Of a stretch of 64,000 bases of DNA, positions 53,424 to 62,269 are shown piece after piece. The position numbers and the translations under genes are program-made. The DNA is from an uncultured Solobacterium sp. (GTDB lineage Bacteria; Bacillota_I; Bacilli_A; Erysipelotrichales; Erysipelotrichaceae), in assembly GCA_900552125.1 (NCBI GenBank), contig URYK01000007.1, positions 24,179 to 88,178 on the forward strand. Direction: 5' to 3'. A model generated the notes under the pieces. It was not told the DNA's origin, did not search any database, and saw only the letters and a list, made by a program, of their open reading frames with translations. Numbering within the stretch: the first letter of the stretch is position 1; each line of letters opens with the position of its first letter.

Positions 53424-54797
53424 TTAATGTTCAAATATTTCTGACATTCTTCTCATCCATTCTTCATAATAAGCTGTCTGGTATTGCATAAAGTCAGAAT
53501 AAGAAATTACACGATGTTCCAATTCTTCCACAAACTGTACGAATGCTTTATTAATCGCAATCATCTTATCATCATGAATGATATCAATTGTACCTATTTC
53601 ACACAGAGAATTAGCTAAAATACGAGATAATTCTTCATGCAGAAGATCGCTTTGATCCATAGGCAATCGTATAAAGCTTGTATTTAACCAATAATTATCT
53701 ACTAAATAATTTTTAATTACATTTAGGAATAAACTAAAGTCTTCATAATTATTGCCTGGTTCAATCGCAAATAACATATTAAAGAAAACAAACCAGTCAT
53801 AGTCTTTATTAATGACAGAAATCAGATAGTTTCCTAAAATATGAATAAACAAATCTTTTGAGTAAAATTCATCTTCCATAATGATTTCATTTTCAAAATC
53901 CATCTGTATCGAATTTAATTTCTTAAACGTACGGAATAAGGAAGATATACGATCGTTATTCCCTCCATCAAAACGAATATCCTTAATAAAGATATAATGC
54001 CCTAAAATAGTTGAAACACTCTTTAAATTCAAAGTAAAGCCTATAGATTCATTCATTTTCATCGCAAATAAATCATTGATAGCCTTTGAAATCTGTTTCT
54101 CAAAACTTGATTCTGTAATACTAGCATCATTCATAGATGTTTGCTGCATCTGATTGTAAATAATATTCAGCTGACGATCGGTAATTGTAAGACTGGCTTT
54201 AATACTAGCCAATAAATCCTTCATAAAGTCATTATACACGTAATAATTTGTATTCTTATAAACTAATTTATGCTCGATTTCTCCCCAGAAGGAATGTACC
54301 AAGGCTTTTATCTGTAACTCTACATTGACTTTTTCTCCATCTTTAAGATAATACCCATCAATTCGATAGATAGCAAATCCATTTTTTTGAATCTGTGGCT
54401 GCTGAGAAGAACAATCTAAATAAAAATTAGGATTTTGTTCATTATAATAAAACCCATCATCGTTTCGGATTGTTAAGGTCTCTCTCAATTTGTTTAAAAC
54501 CTTATATTCATCTTCAATAAAACGACATTCAATAATAAAACCAATCAAATCACTTAAATGATCCAGTATTCCCTGTGCATCTTCATTCTCTACATAGAAA
54601 CGATTACGAATAATTTTTTCACGCAGACTTTCCTTAGATTTTACACGTGAGTTAATATCAATGATCATTTCCTTTTCGTCCGCGAAGATTGCTTTAAAAT
54701 ACTGTTTGATTTCTTTTTCAACTGTATGATAGAAATCATTATTCTTCTCTAACAATGCCAGTGTTTCATCAATTGTGTCAAAAACTTTTAATCGCAT
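53424..54797 (-). CDS. Divergent RelA/SpoT-fold protein
   Basis: A 457-residue protein whose first 200 residues resemble a ppGpp synthetase (nucleotidyltransferase) domain: RVKSKESLREKI (about 51-62), LSDLIGF (82-88) and VELQIKALVHSFWGEIEHKLVYK (about 159-181). The Arg of the D-x-x-G-x-R motif is Phe here, and the G-loop GYRSLH is replaced by NGFAIYRID, so classical activity is doubtful. The remaining 250 residues are helical and unfamiliar. It overlaps ribF by ten bases and precedes spoIIIAH by 55. Function unknown. Confidence 0.7.
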   Translation of the reverse strand: MRLKVFDTIDETLALLEKNNDFYHTVEKEIKQYFKAIFADEKEMIIDINSRVKSKESLREKIIRNRFYVENEDAQGILDHLSDLIGFIIECRFIEDEYKVLNKLRETLTIRNDDGFYYNEQNPNFYLDCSSQQPQIQKNGFAIYRIDGYYLKDGEKVNVELQIKALVHSFWGEIEHKLVYKNTNYYVYNDFMKDLLASIKASLTITDRQLNIIYNQMQQTSMNDASITESSFEKQISKAINDLFAMKMNESIGFTLNLKSVSTILGHYIFIKDIRFDGGNNDRISSLFRTFKKLNSIQMDFENEIIMEDEFYSKDLFIHILGNYLISVINKDYDWFVFFNMLFAIEPGNNYEDFSLFLNVIKNYLVDNYWLNTSFIRLPMDQSDLLHEELSRILANSLCEIGTIDIIHDDKMIAINKAFVQFVEELEHRVISYSDFMQYQTAYYEEWMRRMSEIFEH

Positions 54798-55732
54798 AAG
54801 AAAGACTCCTCTCCCTGTATAAAGTATTCTTTTGTGGTATTTAAATCTTTTTTCAACTGTTCACTTAATGCATCTGCATCTTCAAATTTTTGTTCATTTC
54901 GAATATAGCTCAAAAAGCGAAATATGACATACTCATCATAAATATCTTCATCAAAATCTAAGATATGAGCTTCAATTGATACATTATCTTTGTAGTTATA
55001 TGTAGGGTTATTCCCAACATTGATCATAGCTTTATGCCATACATTCTTCGCTTTGACTGCACCTACATAAACACCTTTTTTAGGAATGACATAAGAATTC
55101 ACAAGATTTAAATTTGCGGTAGGAAATCCATGCTTATGCCCAACATGACTACCACCTTTTACTACACCTTCTATATCATACCATCTACCCATAAAGGATG
55201 CAGCTTTCTCCATTTTTCCTTCCATGATCAGCTGTTCAATACGAGTGGAGCTTATTTTCTTATGTTCACTGCTCACTTCATCAATTACCTCAACATGAAA
55301 ATCAGTTTGTTTTTGAAGCTGTTCAATAGAACCTTCACCTTTTCTGCCATAATGAAAATCAAAGCCGCAGACAAGAGTATGCAAACGCAATGGTTTTAAT
55401 ATCTGTTCAATAAAATCTTCTGGGCTTAAATCTGCCATTGTTTTTGAGAAATCTAAAATGATCCAATATTCTATTCCCATCTTTTCCGCAATACGCATAC
55501 GATGTTTCATAGGTGTAATATGTGGAATGTTCTGAATACCTTTTAAAACAGTCCAAGGATCTGGATCAAAGGTAATTAATGCACTTTTTGTATTCGTTTG
55601 CTTAGAAATACTTAAAACTTTTTCAATCAGTTTCTGATGACCTATATGAAGGCCATCAAAATACCCTATACAGGCAGTTATAGTTTCTTCCATAGCAAAA
55701 GCTTCATTAACGTGTATTGTTTTTATTTTCAT
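54788..55732 (-). CDS. ribF: Bifunctional riboflavin kinase / FAD synthetase
   Basis: It phosphorylates riboflavin to FMN and then adenylates it to FAD. The N-terminal FAD synthetase half has GYFDGLHIGHQKL and, later, SSTRIEQL. The C-terminal riboflavin kinase half has KHGFPTANL. Start ATG 55732 has AGGGAT before it (314 residues); an in-frame ATG at 55747, overlapping the truB stop, remains possible. The truB-ribF pair is a common arrangement. Confidence 0.94.
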   Translation of the reverse strand: MKIKTIHVNEAFAMEETITACIGYFDGLHIGHQKLIEKVLSISKQTNTKSALITFDPDPWTVLKGIQNIPHITPMKHRMRIAEKMGIEYWIILDFSKTMADLSPEDFIEQILKPLRLHTLVCGFDFHYGRKGEGSIEQLQKQTDFHVEVIDEVSSEHKKISSTRIEQLIMEGKMEKAASFMGRWYDIEGVVKGGSHVGHKHGFPTANLNLVNSYVIPKKGVYVGAVKAKNVWHKAMINVGNNPTYNYKDNVSIEAHILDFDEDIYDEYVIFRFLSYIRNEQKFEDADALSEQLKKDLNTTKEYFIQGEESFLCD

Positions 55733-55740
55733 ATCTATCC

Positions 55741-56571
55741 CTACCATAATCCTCGCACACAGCGATATATATCATTTTCCACATATTCATAGATAGCTAA
55801 AACTTCTCCCTTATGAGTAACGGCAATCTGCTCTGCATCACAATTTACATGAATCTGCTTTCCATTGAAAATATCTGCTGGATCAGCAGCCTCTACCATT
55901 TCAAAATGTGATAGCACTTCAGAAAGAGAATGAAGTGTAAAATTACCTTCTTCTACATCTTTTAATGTCACACAATCTTCTAGTGAGAAACGACCTACTT
56001 TAGTACGTATCAAAGAAGACATACAGCCTAGATTCCCTGTAATCTTTGCGATATCATGACATAAAGAGCGAACATAAGTACCAGAACTGCAGCTTACGCG
56101 AAACTTTAGCTGTTCATCATCTATTGCTTCTATATCATAGATTTCAACATCGCGCACAGGACGCTCTACGACTTTCCCTTCTCTGGCATATTCATAAAGC
56201 TTTCTGCCATTCACTCGAACAGAAGAAATCATAGGAGGTACCTGTTTCTGTTTTCCTTTAAAATTATCTAATACTTCTTGAAAATTTTCGATTGGTTTTA
56301 TAGGAGCTTCTTCCAAAGTAGCCATCCATATATCATCACTTATTGTACGTTTCCCTAACTCCAAAGTTGCTATGTATTCTTTATCTGTATCTTCTAAAAA
56401 AGGCAATGCCTTACAAGCACGTCCGACAAGTACTAGTAAAACCCCTGTTGCATTAGGATCTAATGTACCGCTATGCCCAATCTTTTTTATATGTAATATT
56501 TTTCTCAGCTGTGCAACCACATCATGAGAAGTCATATTTTGTTCTTTATGTATTAATAATACTCCATCCAT
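55741..56571 (-). CDS. truB: tRNA pseudouridine(55) synthase TruB
   Basis: It makes the universal pseudouridine 55 of the T-loop. The catalytic aspartate is in GHSGTLDPNATGVL, preceded by GVLLIHKEQNMTSHDVV. The C-terminal PUA domain occupies about 215-276. The start at ATG 56571 gives 276 residues and has GGTGAT upstream. An in-frame ATG 18 bases earlier overlaps the -10 sequence TATAAT and is rejected. It opens the truB-ribF-RelA-like transcript. Confidence 0.94.
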   Translation of the reverse strand: MDGVLLIHKEQNMTSHDVVAQLRKILHIKKIGHSGTLDPNATGVLLVLVGRACKALPFLEDTDKEYIATLELGKRTISDDIWMATLEEAPIKPIENFQEVLDNFKGKQKQVPPMISSVRVNGRKLYEYAREGKVVERPVRDVEIYDIEAIDDEQLKFRVSCSSGTYVRSLCHDIAKITGNLGCMSSLIRTKVGRFSLEDCVTLKDVEEGNFTLHSLSEVLSHFEMVEAADPADIFNGKQIHVNCDAEQIAVTHKGEVLAIYEYVENDIYRCVRGLW

Positions 56572-56587
56572 ATTATCACCGTTTTTC

Positions 56588-56596
56588 ATTATACCA
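56588..56596 (-). promoter_or_regulatory. Extended -10 promoter of truB
   Basis: On the minus strand TG-G-TATAAT with the hexamer at 56588-56593. It fixes the downstream ATG as the truB start. Confidence 0.6.
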
Positions 56597-56645
56597 CAGA
56601 TTTTTTAGAAAAGATGAGAGGAATATGTGAAAGTATAAAAAAGCA

Positions 56646-56654
56646 TGATATAAT
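56646..56654 (+). promoter_or_regulatory. Extended -10 promoter of the ttcA-like gene
   Basis: TG-A-TATAAT with the hexamer at 56649-56654, 27 bases before the start codon. It is divergent from the truB promoter. Confidence 0.55.
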
Positions 56655-56681
56655 GATACAGCTCTAAAAGGAAGTGAAAAA

Positions 56682-57626
56682 ATGGATTTACATAAAATAT
56701 TAGGAGATATAAGAAAAGCTGATCAGGATTATCATCTGATTGAAGATGGTGATCGTATAGCTGTTGGAGTCAGCGGAGGAAAAGATAGTATGGTGCTATT
56801 AACTGCACTACACATGTACTCAAAATTTAAAGGTAAAGACTTTCAGGTTGTCGGCATACATATAAAACTAGGTTTCCCTAACATGGATTTTACGGAGGTC
56901 GTAAATTTCTGTGAAACACAAGGCATTGAATTCCATCAATTTGACTCAAAAGTTTACGAAATTCTTAAACGTAATCCTGATAAAGAAGGAAACATTAAAT
57001 GCAGTCTTTGTTCAAAATTCAAAAAAGCAACCGTCATTGATGCTGCTAAAAAATTAAACTGTACAAAAGTAGCTTTTGGTCATCATAGTGATGATGCACT
57101 AGAAACTTTATTTATGAATATGATCCACGGAGGAAAAATCGCAACTTTTCTTCCTAAAATGTATATGTCACGAACTGATACCACTTTTATACGACCACTC
57201 ATTTATTCCTATGAAAGTGATATTACATTAGCTTTACAGAAAAATGATATTCCATTTGTTCCCAGTACCTGTCCTAATGATGGTTTCACAGAACGTCAGG
57301 CCATGAAAGATATGTTACAGGAATTATATGTGAATTATCCAATGGCCAAACATAATTTTGTCCACATGTTATCTAATGAAGAACAGGTTGAACTTTGGCA
57401 TAAAACAGGTGATCATAAAGCTGAGAAAGCAAAAAAATCTGAATTATTAAAAGCAGAAAAAGACCTTCAATTAGTTAGACATGGTGAAAAACATTTCATT
57501 GTTTACCCGCCTTTTACTAACTCTAAAGGTCGTCGCCATCTTCAAATTACTCAAGAAGAAGCAGATTCTATATTAAATGGTAGTACAATTGAATCAATTT
57601 TCCTTACATATGATAAAAATGCGTAA
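56682..57626 (+). CDS. TtcA-like tRNA 2-thiolation protein (PP-loop ATPase)
   Basis: A PP-loop enzyme related to TtcA, which 2-thiolates C32 of tRNAs with an iron-sulfur cluster. The ATP pyrophosphatase loop is VSGGKDSM (near 30-37). The CSLC pair (near 107-110) and a later Cys in PSTCPNDG match the three cluster cysteines of the TtcA/Ncs6 group. The HHSDDALETL motif is typical. Length 314, including a C-terminal part of about 75 residues that I cannot assign. AAGGAAGTG precedes the ATG. Exact tRNA target is unknown. Confidence 0.85.
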   Translation: MDLHKILGDIRKADQDYHLIEDGDRIAVGVSGGKDSMVLLTALHMYSKFKGKDFQVVGIHIKLGFPNMDFTEVVNFCETQGIEFHQFDSKVYEILKRNPDKEGNIKCSLCSKFKKATVIDAAKKLNCTKVAFGHHSDDALETLFMNMIHGGKIATFLPKMYMSRTDTTFIRPLIYSYESDITLALQKNDIPFVPSTCPNDGFTERQAMKDMLQELYVNYPMAKHNFVHMLSNEEQVELWHKTGDHKAEKAKKSELLKAEKDLQLVRHGEKHFIVYPPFTNSKGRRHLQITQEEADSILNGSTIESIFLTYDKNA

Positions 57627-57646
57627 AGTGCGCATTTTTATTTTAT
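57616..57646. terminator. Bidirectional terminator between the ttcA-like and HD genes
   Basis: AAAAATGCG pairs with CGCATTTTT around a short loop, with A and T runs on the two sides. It serves the converging genes. Confidence 0.85.
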
Positions 57647-58219
57647 ACTTTCTAAGAAATATGTTGCCTCCATATCAGCAGTAGATAAAGCAAAAGCTAG
57701 TGGATACATCTCAAATGCTGCACCGACATTTCTTGCTTCCTCACTGCCACTAAATCCCATATGATAGCGAATCGCAAATGCTTCTTCCCTGCTTAATCGC
57801 ATAAATCCTGTAATGATATAAACACTTTTCTCCCCATGTCCATAAGGCAAGCGATCATCAAATTCATAATATGGAACCTGTACCCATTGATTATTTATTT
57901 TCTGATTGCGAACACTTTCCTTGTAACAGTTGATTTTACATATATCATGCAGTAAAGCAACAATCGCAATACTTTCTTCATCATAAGATAACTGATACTC
58001 TTCTTTCACTCGATCACGTTCAAGATAATCTTTTAAACAATCGTATACATGTAAACTATGTTCTACTAAACCTCCAGGATAAGAACCATGAAACCTTGTA
58101 CTTGCAGGAGCAGTGAAGAAATCGGATTGATTACTTAATAAATATTCCAGCAGTTTATCACTTCCTGGCCGTTTTATATAATCTGTATAAATCTGTATAA
58201 ATCTTTCTTTTGCTTCCAT
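57638..58219 (-). CDS. HD-domain phosphohydrolase of unknown substrate
   Basis: A 193-residue metal-dependent hydrolase. The HD superfamily histidines appear in GGLVEHSLHVYD and the core HD pair in ALLHDICKI, followed by HGEKSVYI and RYHMGFSG. This resembles the HD domains of YhaM-like nucleases and TraI-like proteins. The ATG at 58219 has AAAGGGTG upstream. An in-frame ATG 27 bases earlier lies inside TATAATG, the promoter, and is rejected. The gene sits just downstream of the 6S RNA terminator. Substrate is unknown. Confidence 0.85.
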   Translation of the reverse strand: MEAKERFIQIYTDYIKRPGSDKLLEYLLSNQSDFFTAPASTRFHGSYPGGLVEHSLHVYDCLKDYLERDRVKEEYQLSYDEESIAIVALLHDICKINCYKESVRNQKINNQWVQVPYYEFDDRLPYGHGEKSVYIITGFMRLSREEAFAIRYHMGFSGSEEARNVGAAFEMYPLAFALSTADMEATYFLESIK

Positions 58220-58245
58220 AAATAATAACACCCTTTCTGTTATCA

Positions 58246-58254
58246 TTATAACAG
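58246..58254 (-). promoter_or_regulatory. Extended -10 promoter of the HD-domain gene
   Basis: On the minus strand TG-T-TATAAT with the hexamer at 58246-58251, between the 6S terminator and the gene. Confidence 0.5.
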
Positions 58255-58273
58255 TATTTCAAATAAAAAAGAC

Positions 58274-58296
58274 AAAAAAAGCAGGCAATTGCCCGC
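58274..58296 (-). terminator. Terminator of the 6S RNA gene
   Basis: On the minus strand GCGGGC pairs with GCCTGC around AATT (58281-58296, one G-T pair), then seven T residues. Confidence 0.85.
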
Positions 58297-58473
58297 AATT
58301 TCTTAACATAGAGTCCAGAAGGAGAGATCTTTCCCTGTATATACAGGTGGGTCTCCTGTGTAATTTTTTAGGATCCCTGCTGTTTACCCGGGATACGCAG
58401 GTTTTCAACACCAAAATACAACATCCGGAGTCCCTTATCTCTAAGTGTAGGAAAAATTTATACCTCCTGGACA
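58274..58473 (-). ncRNA. ssrS: 6S RNA (SsrS)
   Basis: The RNA is about 200 nt on the minus strand. It has a long closing stem (58463-58472 with 58313-58324), a large open central bubble with a small hairpin on its 3' side (CCTGTATATACAGG, 58334-58347), an upper helix (58427-58434 with 58349-58356, one mismatch) and an apical stem region. This is the standard 6S shape, which mimics an open promoter and binds sigma-A RNA polymerase. A terminator ends it. B. subtilis 6S-1 is also close to aspS. Small reading frames across it are not real. Confidence 0.85.
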
Positions 58474-58478
58474 CTTAT

Positions 58479-58487
58479 AGTATACCA
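58479..58487 (-). promoter_or_regulatory. Extended -10 promoter of 6S RNA
   Basis: On the minus strand TG-G-TATACT with the hexamer at 58479-58484, placing the RNA start near 58473, at the edge of the closing stem. Confidence 0.7.
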
Positions 58488-58509
58488 TGTATCCTATAAA
58501 ATAATACCC

Positions 58510-58538
58510 TTGACTTTCTTTTTTTTCTTGTTCATAAT
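58510..58538 (+). promoter_or_regulatory. Candidate sigma-A promoter of ku-ligD
   Basis: TTGACT (58510-58515), a 17-base spacer and CATAAT (58533-58538). It is about 130 bases upstream of ku and divergent from 6S. I see no sporulation-type promoter nearer to ku. The rest of 58540-58660 is AT-rich without recognisable structure. Confidence 0.5.
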
Positions 58539-58671
58539 TAACTATTTATCATCTAGATATATCTCAATTTTTTTAATCTGATATTTTAGCAGAAAGATTA
58601 GAAAAACGCAAATATAAGACCCATGTATAAAATCTAGAGGATTTCACAACCTATTATAAAGGAGGGATACC

Positions 58672-59466
58672 ATGGCAGCAGCCCATAAAGGAGCTATTTC
58701 TTTTGGATTAGTCCATATTCCTGTTCAGTTATACAAAACAACAAGAGATACAGATATTTCTTTCCATCAGTTATGCAAACAAACACTTGAACGTGTTCGC
58801 TATCGTAAATATTGCGGTCATTGTGATACAGAACTTAAAAGCAGCGATATTATCAAAGGCTATGAATATGATAAAGATAAATATGTAACGATGACCAGTG
58901 AAGAAATTGATGCTTTAAAAGCAGATAAAGATCGAACAATCATTATCCTGCAATTTGCAGAACTGGAAGAAATAAATGATTTATACTATGAAAAGAACTA
59001 TTATGCAATTCCTGAACCATATGCGGAAAAAGCTTATGAATTGCTACGAAAAACAATGCTGGATAAAGGAGTGGTTGGTATAGCAAAAACTGTCATTTCC
59101 ACTAAAGAAACACTGATTGCTCTTTGTCCTACAAAAGACGGCATATTAGTAAAAACCTTATTTTATGAAGATGAAATAGCCGAAAATCCTAAAGCATTTA
59201 AAAAACCAAAAGTAAACAAATCAGAAGCTGATGTCGCAAAACAATTAATACAATCTATGACAAAAGCTTTTGAACCATCTGCATATAAAGATGAATTTCA
59301 AGAACGATTAAAAGCGGCTATTGAGGATAAAATCAATGGACAAAAAACTATCGAAGTCAAAAAGAATGATGATTCTTACACAAATCCAATCGATTTAATG
59401 GAAGCATTACAGCTTTCCCTTACCCAAACAAAATCGAAAGGTCGTAGAAAAAGAGTGAAACACTAA
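58672..59466 (+). CDS. ku: Non-homologous end-joining protein Ku
   Basis: Ku forms a homodimeric ring around DNA ends and recruits LigD. The 264 residues cover the core barrel: KGAISFGLVHIPVQLY at the N-terminus, the CGHC pair and KGYEYDKDKYV, as in bacterial Ku. The C-terminus is short and basic (SKGRRKRVKH), a DNA-binding tail. AAAGGAGGGATACC precedes the ATG. Its stop overlaps the ligase start, so the two are co-translated. The pair forms a minimal NHEJ operon. Confidence 0.95.
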   Translation: MAAAHKGAISFGLVHIPVQLYKTTRDTDISFHQLCKQTLERVRYRKYCGHCDTELKSSDIIKGYEYDKDKYVTMTSEEIDALKADKDRTIIILQFAELEEINDLYYEKNYYAIPEPYAEKAYELLRKTMLDKGVVGIAKTVISTKETLIALCPTKDGILVKTLFYEDEIAENPKAFKKPKVNKSEADVAKQLIQSMTKAFEPSAYKDEFQERLKAAIEDKINGQKTIEVKKNDDSYTNPIDLMEALQLSLTQTKSKGRRKRVKH

Positions 59467-60398
59467 TGGAATTCGATGCTAGAGATGTATCGCCTATGCT
59501 GATTGGAAAAGAACAGCCCCCATTTGAAGATGACGAATTCATTTATGAATGTAAATTTGATGGTATCCGCTGTCTGGTTTATATAGAAGAAAATAAAACA
59601 GATTTACGAAACAAACGAAACCTTTCCTTAAACAAAAATTTCCCTGAACTTATAAGTATTCATAAACAAGGAAAAGTAAAATGTATTTTAGATGGAGAAG
59701 TTTATATATTCAATAATGGGAAAACAGATTTCTTTCAAATACAAAAACGCGCCTTACTTCAGGATCCCTTTAAAATATCACTTCACTCTAAATCGTATCC
59801 TGCTTATTTTACTGCCTTTGATATTCTCTATTATAGAGATCACTTCGTAACTGATTTATCGCTTATGAAACGAAAAGAACTCTTACAAAAAGCTATAAAG
59901 GAACAGGGAAATCTTTCTATTTCAAGATATACTGATTTTGGTTTAGAGTTATTCGAAAAAACCAAAGCATTAGGTTTAGAAGGAATCGTAGCTAAACGGA
60001 AAGATAGCTTATATCATTGCGGTAAACGCACAAAAGACTGGATCAAATGCAAACATCTTTTAGATGAAGATTTCATAATCTGCGGATATATACCAAAAGA
60101 AAATGGGATATACTCTTTAATATTAGCACAGTATTCAGCTAATGATACACCTGTATATAAAGGACATGTTACTTTAGGTGTATCTATTAATTATCTTTTA
60201 GAAAACACAAAACAAAGTAATACTTCTCTATTTTCTAACATTCCCAAAGGAAATGAAGATGCCATATGGATTACCCCACCACTAGTAGGGTGTGTAAAAT
60301 TTATGGAATATACTGAGAACGGTCATTTAAGACAGCCTGTATTTAAAGGCTTTCGTAATGATAAAAAACCAAAAGAATGCATTATAAAAGGAAGATAA
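59466..60398 (+). CDS. ligD: ATP-dependent DNA ligase (LigD-type, ligase domain only)
   Basis: It seals broken ends held by Ku. Adenylation motif I is ECKFDGIR with nucleophile Lys30. Motif III is LDGEVYIF, motif IV is LEGIVAKRKDS, and motif V is DWIKCKH. A C-terminal OB-fold (about 210-300) completes the enzyme. At 310 residues it has only the ligase domain, without the polymerase or phosphoesterase parts of mycobacterial LigD. The ATG overlaps the ku stop (TAATG). It ends at a strong terminator. Confidence 0.93.
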   Translation: MEFDARDVSPMLIGKEQPPFEDDEFIYECKFDGIRCLVYIEENKTDLRNKRNLSLNKNFPELISIHKQGKVKCILDGEVYIFNNGKTDFFQIQKRALLQDPFKISLHSKSYPAYFTAFDILYYRDHFVTDLSLMKRKELLQKAIKEQGNLSISRYTDFGLELFEKTKALGLEGIVAKRKDSLYHCGKRTKDWIKCKHLLDEDFIICGYIPKENGIYSLILAQYSANDTPVYKGHVTLGVSINYLLENTKQSNTSLFSNIPKGNEDAIWITPPLVGCVKFMEYTENGHLRQPVFKGFRNDKKPKECIIKGR

Positions 60399-60420
60399 AT
60401 AATAAATCTTCCCTTTTTAT
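60388..60420 (+). terminator. Terminator after ligD
   Basis: GGAAGAT pairs with ATCTTCC around an A-rich loop containing the stop codon, followed by CTTTTTA. Confidence 0.85.
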
Positions 60421-60466
60421 ATATACTTTCTTCTAATTATTATATAATCTACTCTATAAATTTCTT

Positions 60467-60504
60467 AAAAAAGACCATTCATCGACAATCAGTCAATGAA
60501 GGTC
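60467..60504 (-). terminator. Terminator after aspS
   Basis: On the minus strand GACC-TTCAT pairs with ATGAA-GGTC with a single bulged base, followed by six T residues. Confidence 0.75.
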
Positions 60505-60514
60505 ATTTATTACT

Positions 60515-62260
60515 TTATTCAGTTTCTGTAATCGCAATATGAAGTTCCTCTAACTGAGCTTCATCTACAGGTGTAGGTGCATCACTCATTGGACATTTCG
60601 CATTAGCATTTTTAGGGAATGCGATAACGTCACGAATAGATTCACTTTCAGATAGAATCATCGCAATACGATCAAGACCAAATGCTAGACCGCCATGAGG
60701 AGGTGTACCATATTTTAACGCATCGACAAACCAGCCGAAGTTTTCCTGGATTTTTTCTTCTGTAAATCCTAATACTTCAAACATTTTATCCTGCATTTCT
60801 CCATCATAGATACGTAAAGATCCTCCACCTAATTCATAACCATTTAAGACAACATCATAGGCAATCGCATGTACTTTTCCTGGATCTGTATCAATATACT
60901 GCATATCTTCATCTTTTGGACGAGTAAATGGATGATGCATTGCATACCAGCGCTGATCTTCTTCACTATATTCAAACATTGGGAAATCAGTAACCCATAA
61001 GAAAGAGAATTCATCTGTTTTCTTCAATCCTAACACGCTTCCAAAATGGTTACGTAATGCACCTAATACATTACATGTTGTATTCCATTTATCAGACACA
61101 ATTAATACAAGGTCCTGATCATTTAACGCAAGACGATCTACTAGTGATTGAATTTCTTCTTCTGATAAGAATTTAACGATTGGTCCGCTTAATTCATTAT
61201 TCATGTATTTTAAAGTAACTAAGCCTTTAGCACCGTTTTTCTTTGCTAAATCAGTAATCTTATCAATTTCTTTTCTTGTCATAGAAGCCATATTAGGCAC
61301 TACAATTGCTTTGATACTGCCATTATTTGCTATACAGTCTGCAAATACTTTGAATGTGCAATTTGTAAATAAAGATGTGATTTCCTGTAATTCCATACCA
61401 AAACGATTATCAGGTTTATCACTTCCATAACGATTCATTGCTTCTTCCCATGTTAATCTTGGGAATGGAATAGAAAGATCCATACCTTTCACATCTTTCA
61501 TTAATTTCTGAAGCATTTCTTCCATCATCGTCTGAATTTCTACATCACTTAAAAAGCTAGTCTCTAAGTCAACCTGTGTAAAGTCTGTCTGACGATCTGC
61601 ACGTAAATCTTCATCTCTAAAGCAACGTGCGAACTGATAGTAACGTTCAAATCCTGATACCATCAATAACTGTTTATATAACTGAGGAGATTGAGGAAGA
61701 GCATAAAAACTTCCTGGATGTACACGACTAGGCACTAAATAATCACGTGCACCTTCTGGTGTACTTCTCCCTAACATTGGAGTTTCTATTTCAATGAATC
61801 CCTGATTATCCAAGTATTCACGCATACTATGTGTAATACGATGACGCATCATTAGTTTTTCCTGCATCACTGGTCTTCTTAAATCCAAATAACGATATTT
61901 CAAACGTGTATCTTCTAATGCATCTGTTTCATCCGCAATAATAATAGGTGTTGTTTCTGCACGATTTACAATCGTAACTTTGTTAACCTTAACTTCAATA
62001 TCACCAGTTGCTAATTTAGGATTTTTATCCTTACGTTCTAATACGATACCTGTTGCCTGTAAGATATATTCATTACGAACATCCTTGATCTGATCAGAAA
62101 TATCCTCATCAAATACTAATTGTGTAATTCCTGAACGATCACGTAAATCAATAAATACTAAAGATCCAAAATTTCTTCTTTTCGCAACCCACCCAATCAG
62201 TGTTACTTCTTTTCCTGCATCTTTTAAACGCAGTTCCCCATTCATATGTGTTCTTTCCAT
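60515..62260 (-). CDS. aspS: Aspartyl-tRNA synthetase
   Basis: It charges tRNA-Asp. It has an N-terminal OB anticodon-binding domain (about 1-105) and the bacterial GAD insertion domain (about 300-410). Class II motifs include PQSPQLYKQLLM (AMP and aspartate pocket), FRDEDLRADRQ (motif 2) and GLAFGLDRI (motif 3). Length 581 is typical of the bacterial type. GGAGAG precedes the ATG. It lies nine bases downstream of hisS in the same operon, under the upstream T-box. Confidence 0.96.
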   Translation of the reverse strand: MERTHMNGELRLKDAGKEVTLIGWVAKRRNFGSLVFIDLRDRSGITQLVFDEDISDQIKDVRNEYILQATGIVLERKDKNPKLATGDIEVKVNKVTIVNRAETTPIIIADETDALEDTRLKYRYLDLRRPVMQEKLMMRHRITHSMREYLDNQGFIEIETPMLGRSTPEGARDYLVPSRVHPGSFYALPQSPQLYKQLLMVSGFERYYQFARCFRDEDLRADRQTDFTQVDLETSFLSDVEIQTMMEEMLQKLMKDVKGMDLSIPFPRLTWEEAMNRYGSDKPDNRFGMELQEITSLFTNCTFKVFADCIANNGSIKAIVVPNMASMTRKEIDKITDLAKKNGAKGLVTLKYMNNELSGPIVKFLSEEEIQSLVDRLALNDQDLVLIVSDKWNTTCNVLGALRNHFGSVLGLKKTDEFSFLWVTDFPMFEYSEEDQRWYAMHHPFTRPKDEDMQYIDTDPGKVHAIAYDVVLNGYELGGGSLRIYDGEMQDKMFEVLGFTEEKIQENFGWFVDALKYGTPPHGGLAFGLDRIAMILSESESIRDVIAFPKNANAKCPMSDAPTPVDEAQLEELHIAITETE

Positions 62261-62269
62261 AATTCTCTC

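Noticed and set aside
56572..56589. Longer N-terminus of TruB
   Set aside because: The upstream ATG overlaps the extended -10 element; the downstream ATG has a ribosome binding site.
58220..58246. Longer N-terminus of the HD-domain protein
   Set aside because: The upstream ATG lies inside the TATAAT promoter element, so it would not be in the transcript.
58259..58474. A 71-codon open frame on the minus strand
   Set aside because: It coincides with the structured 6S RNA and has no ribosome binding site; the RNA explains it.
58590..58671. A sigma-G promoter before ku
   Set aside because: TGTATA and CTATTAT were seen, but 21 bases apart instead of 17-18, so I do not claim it.
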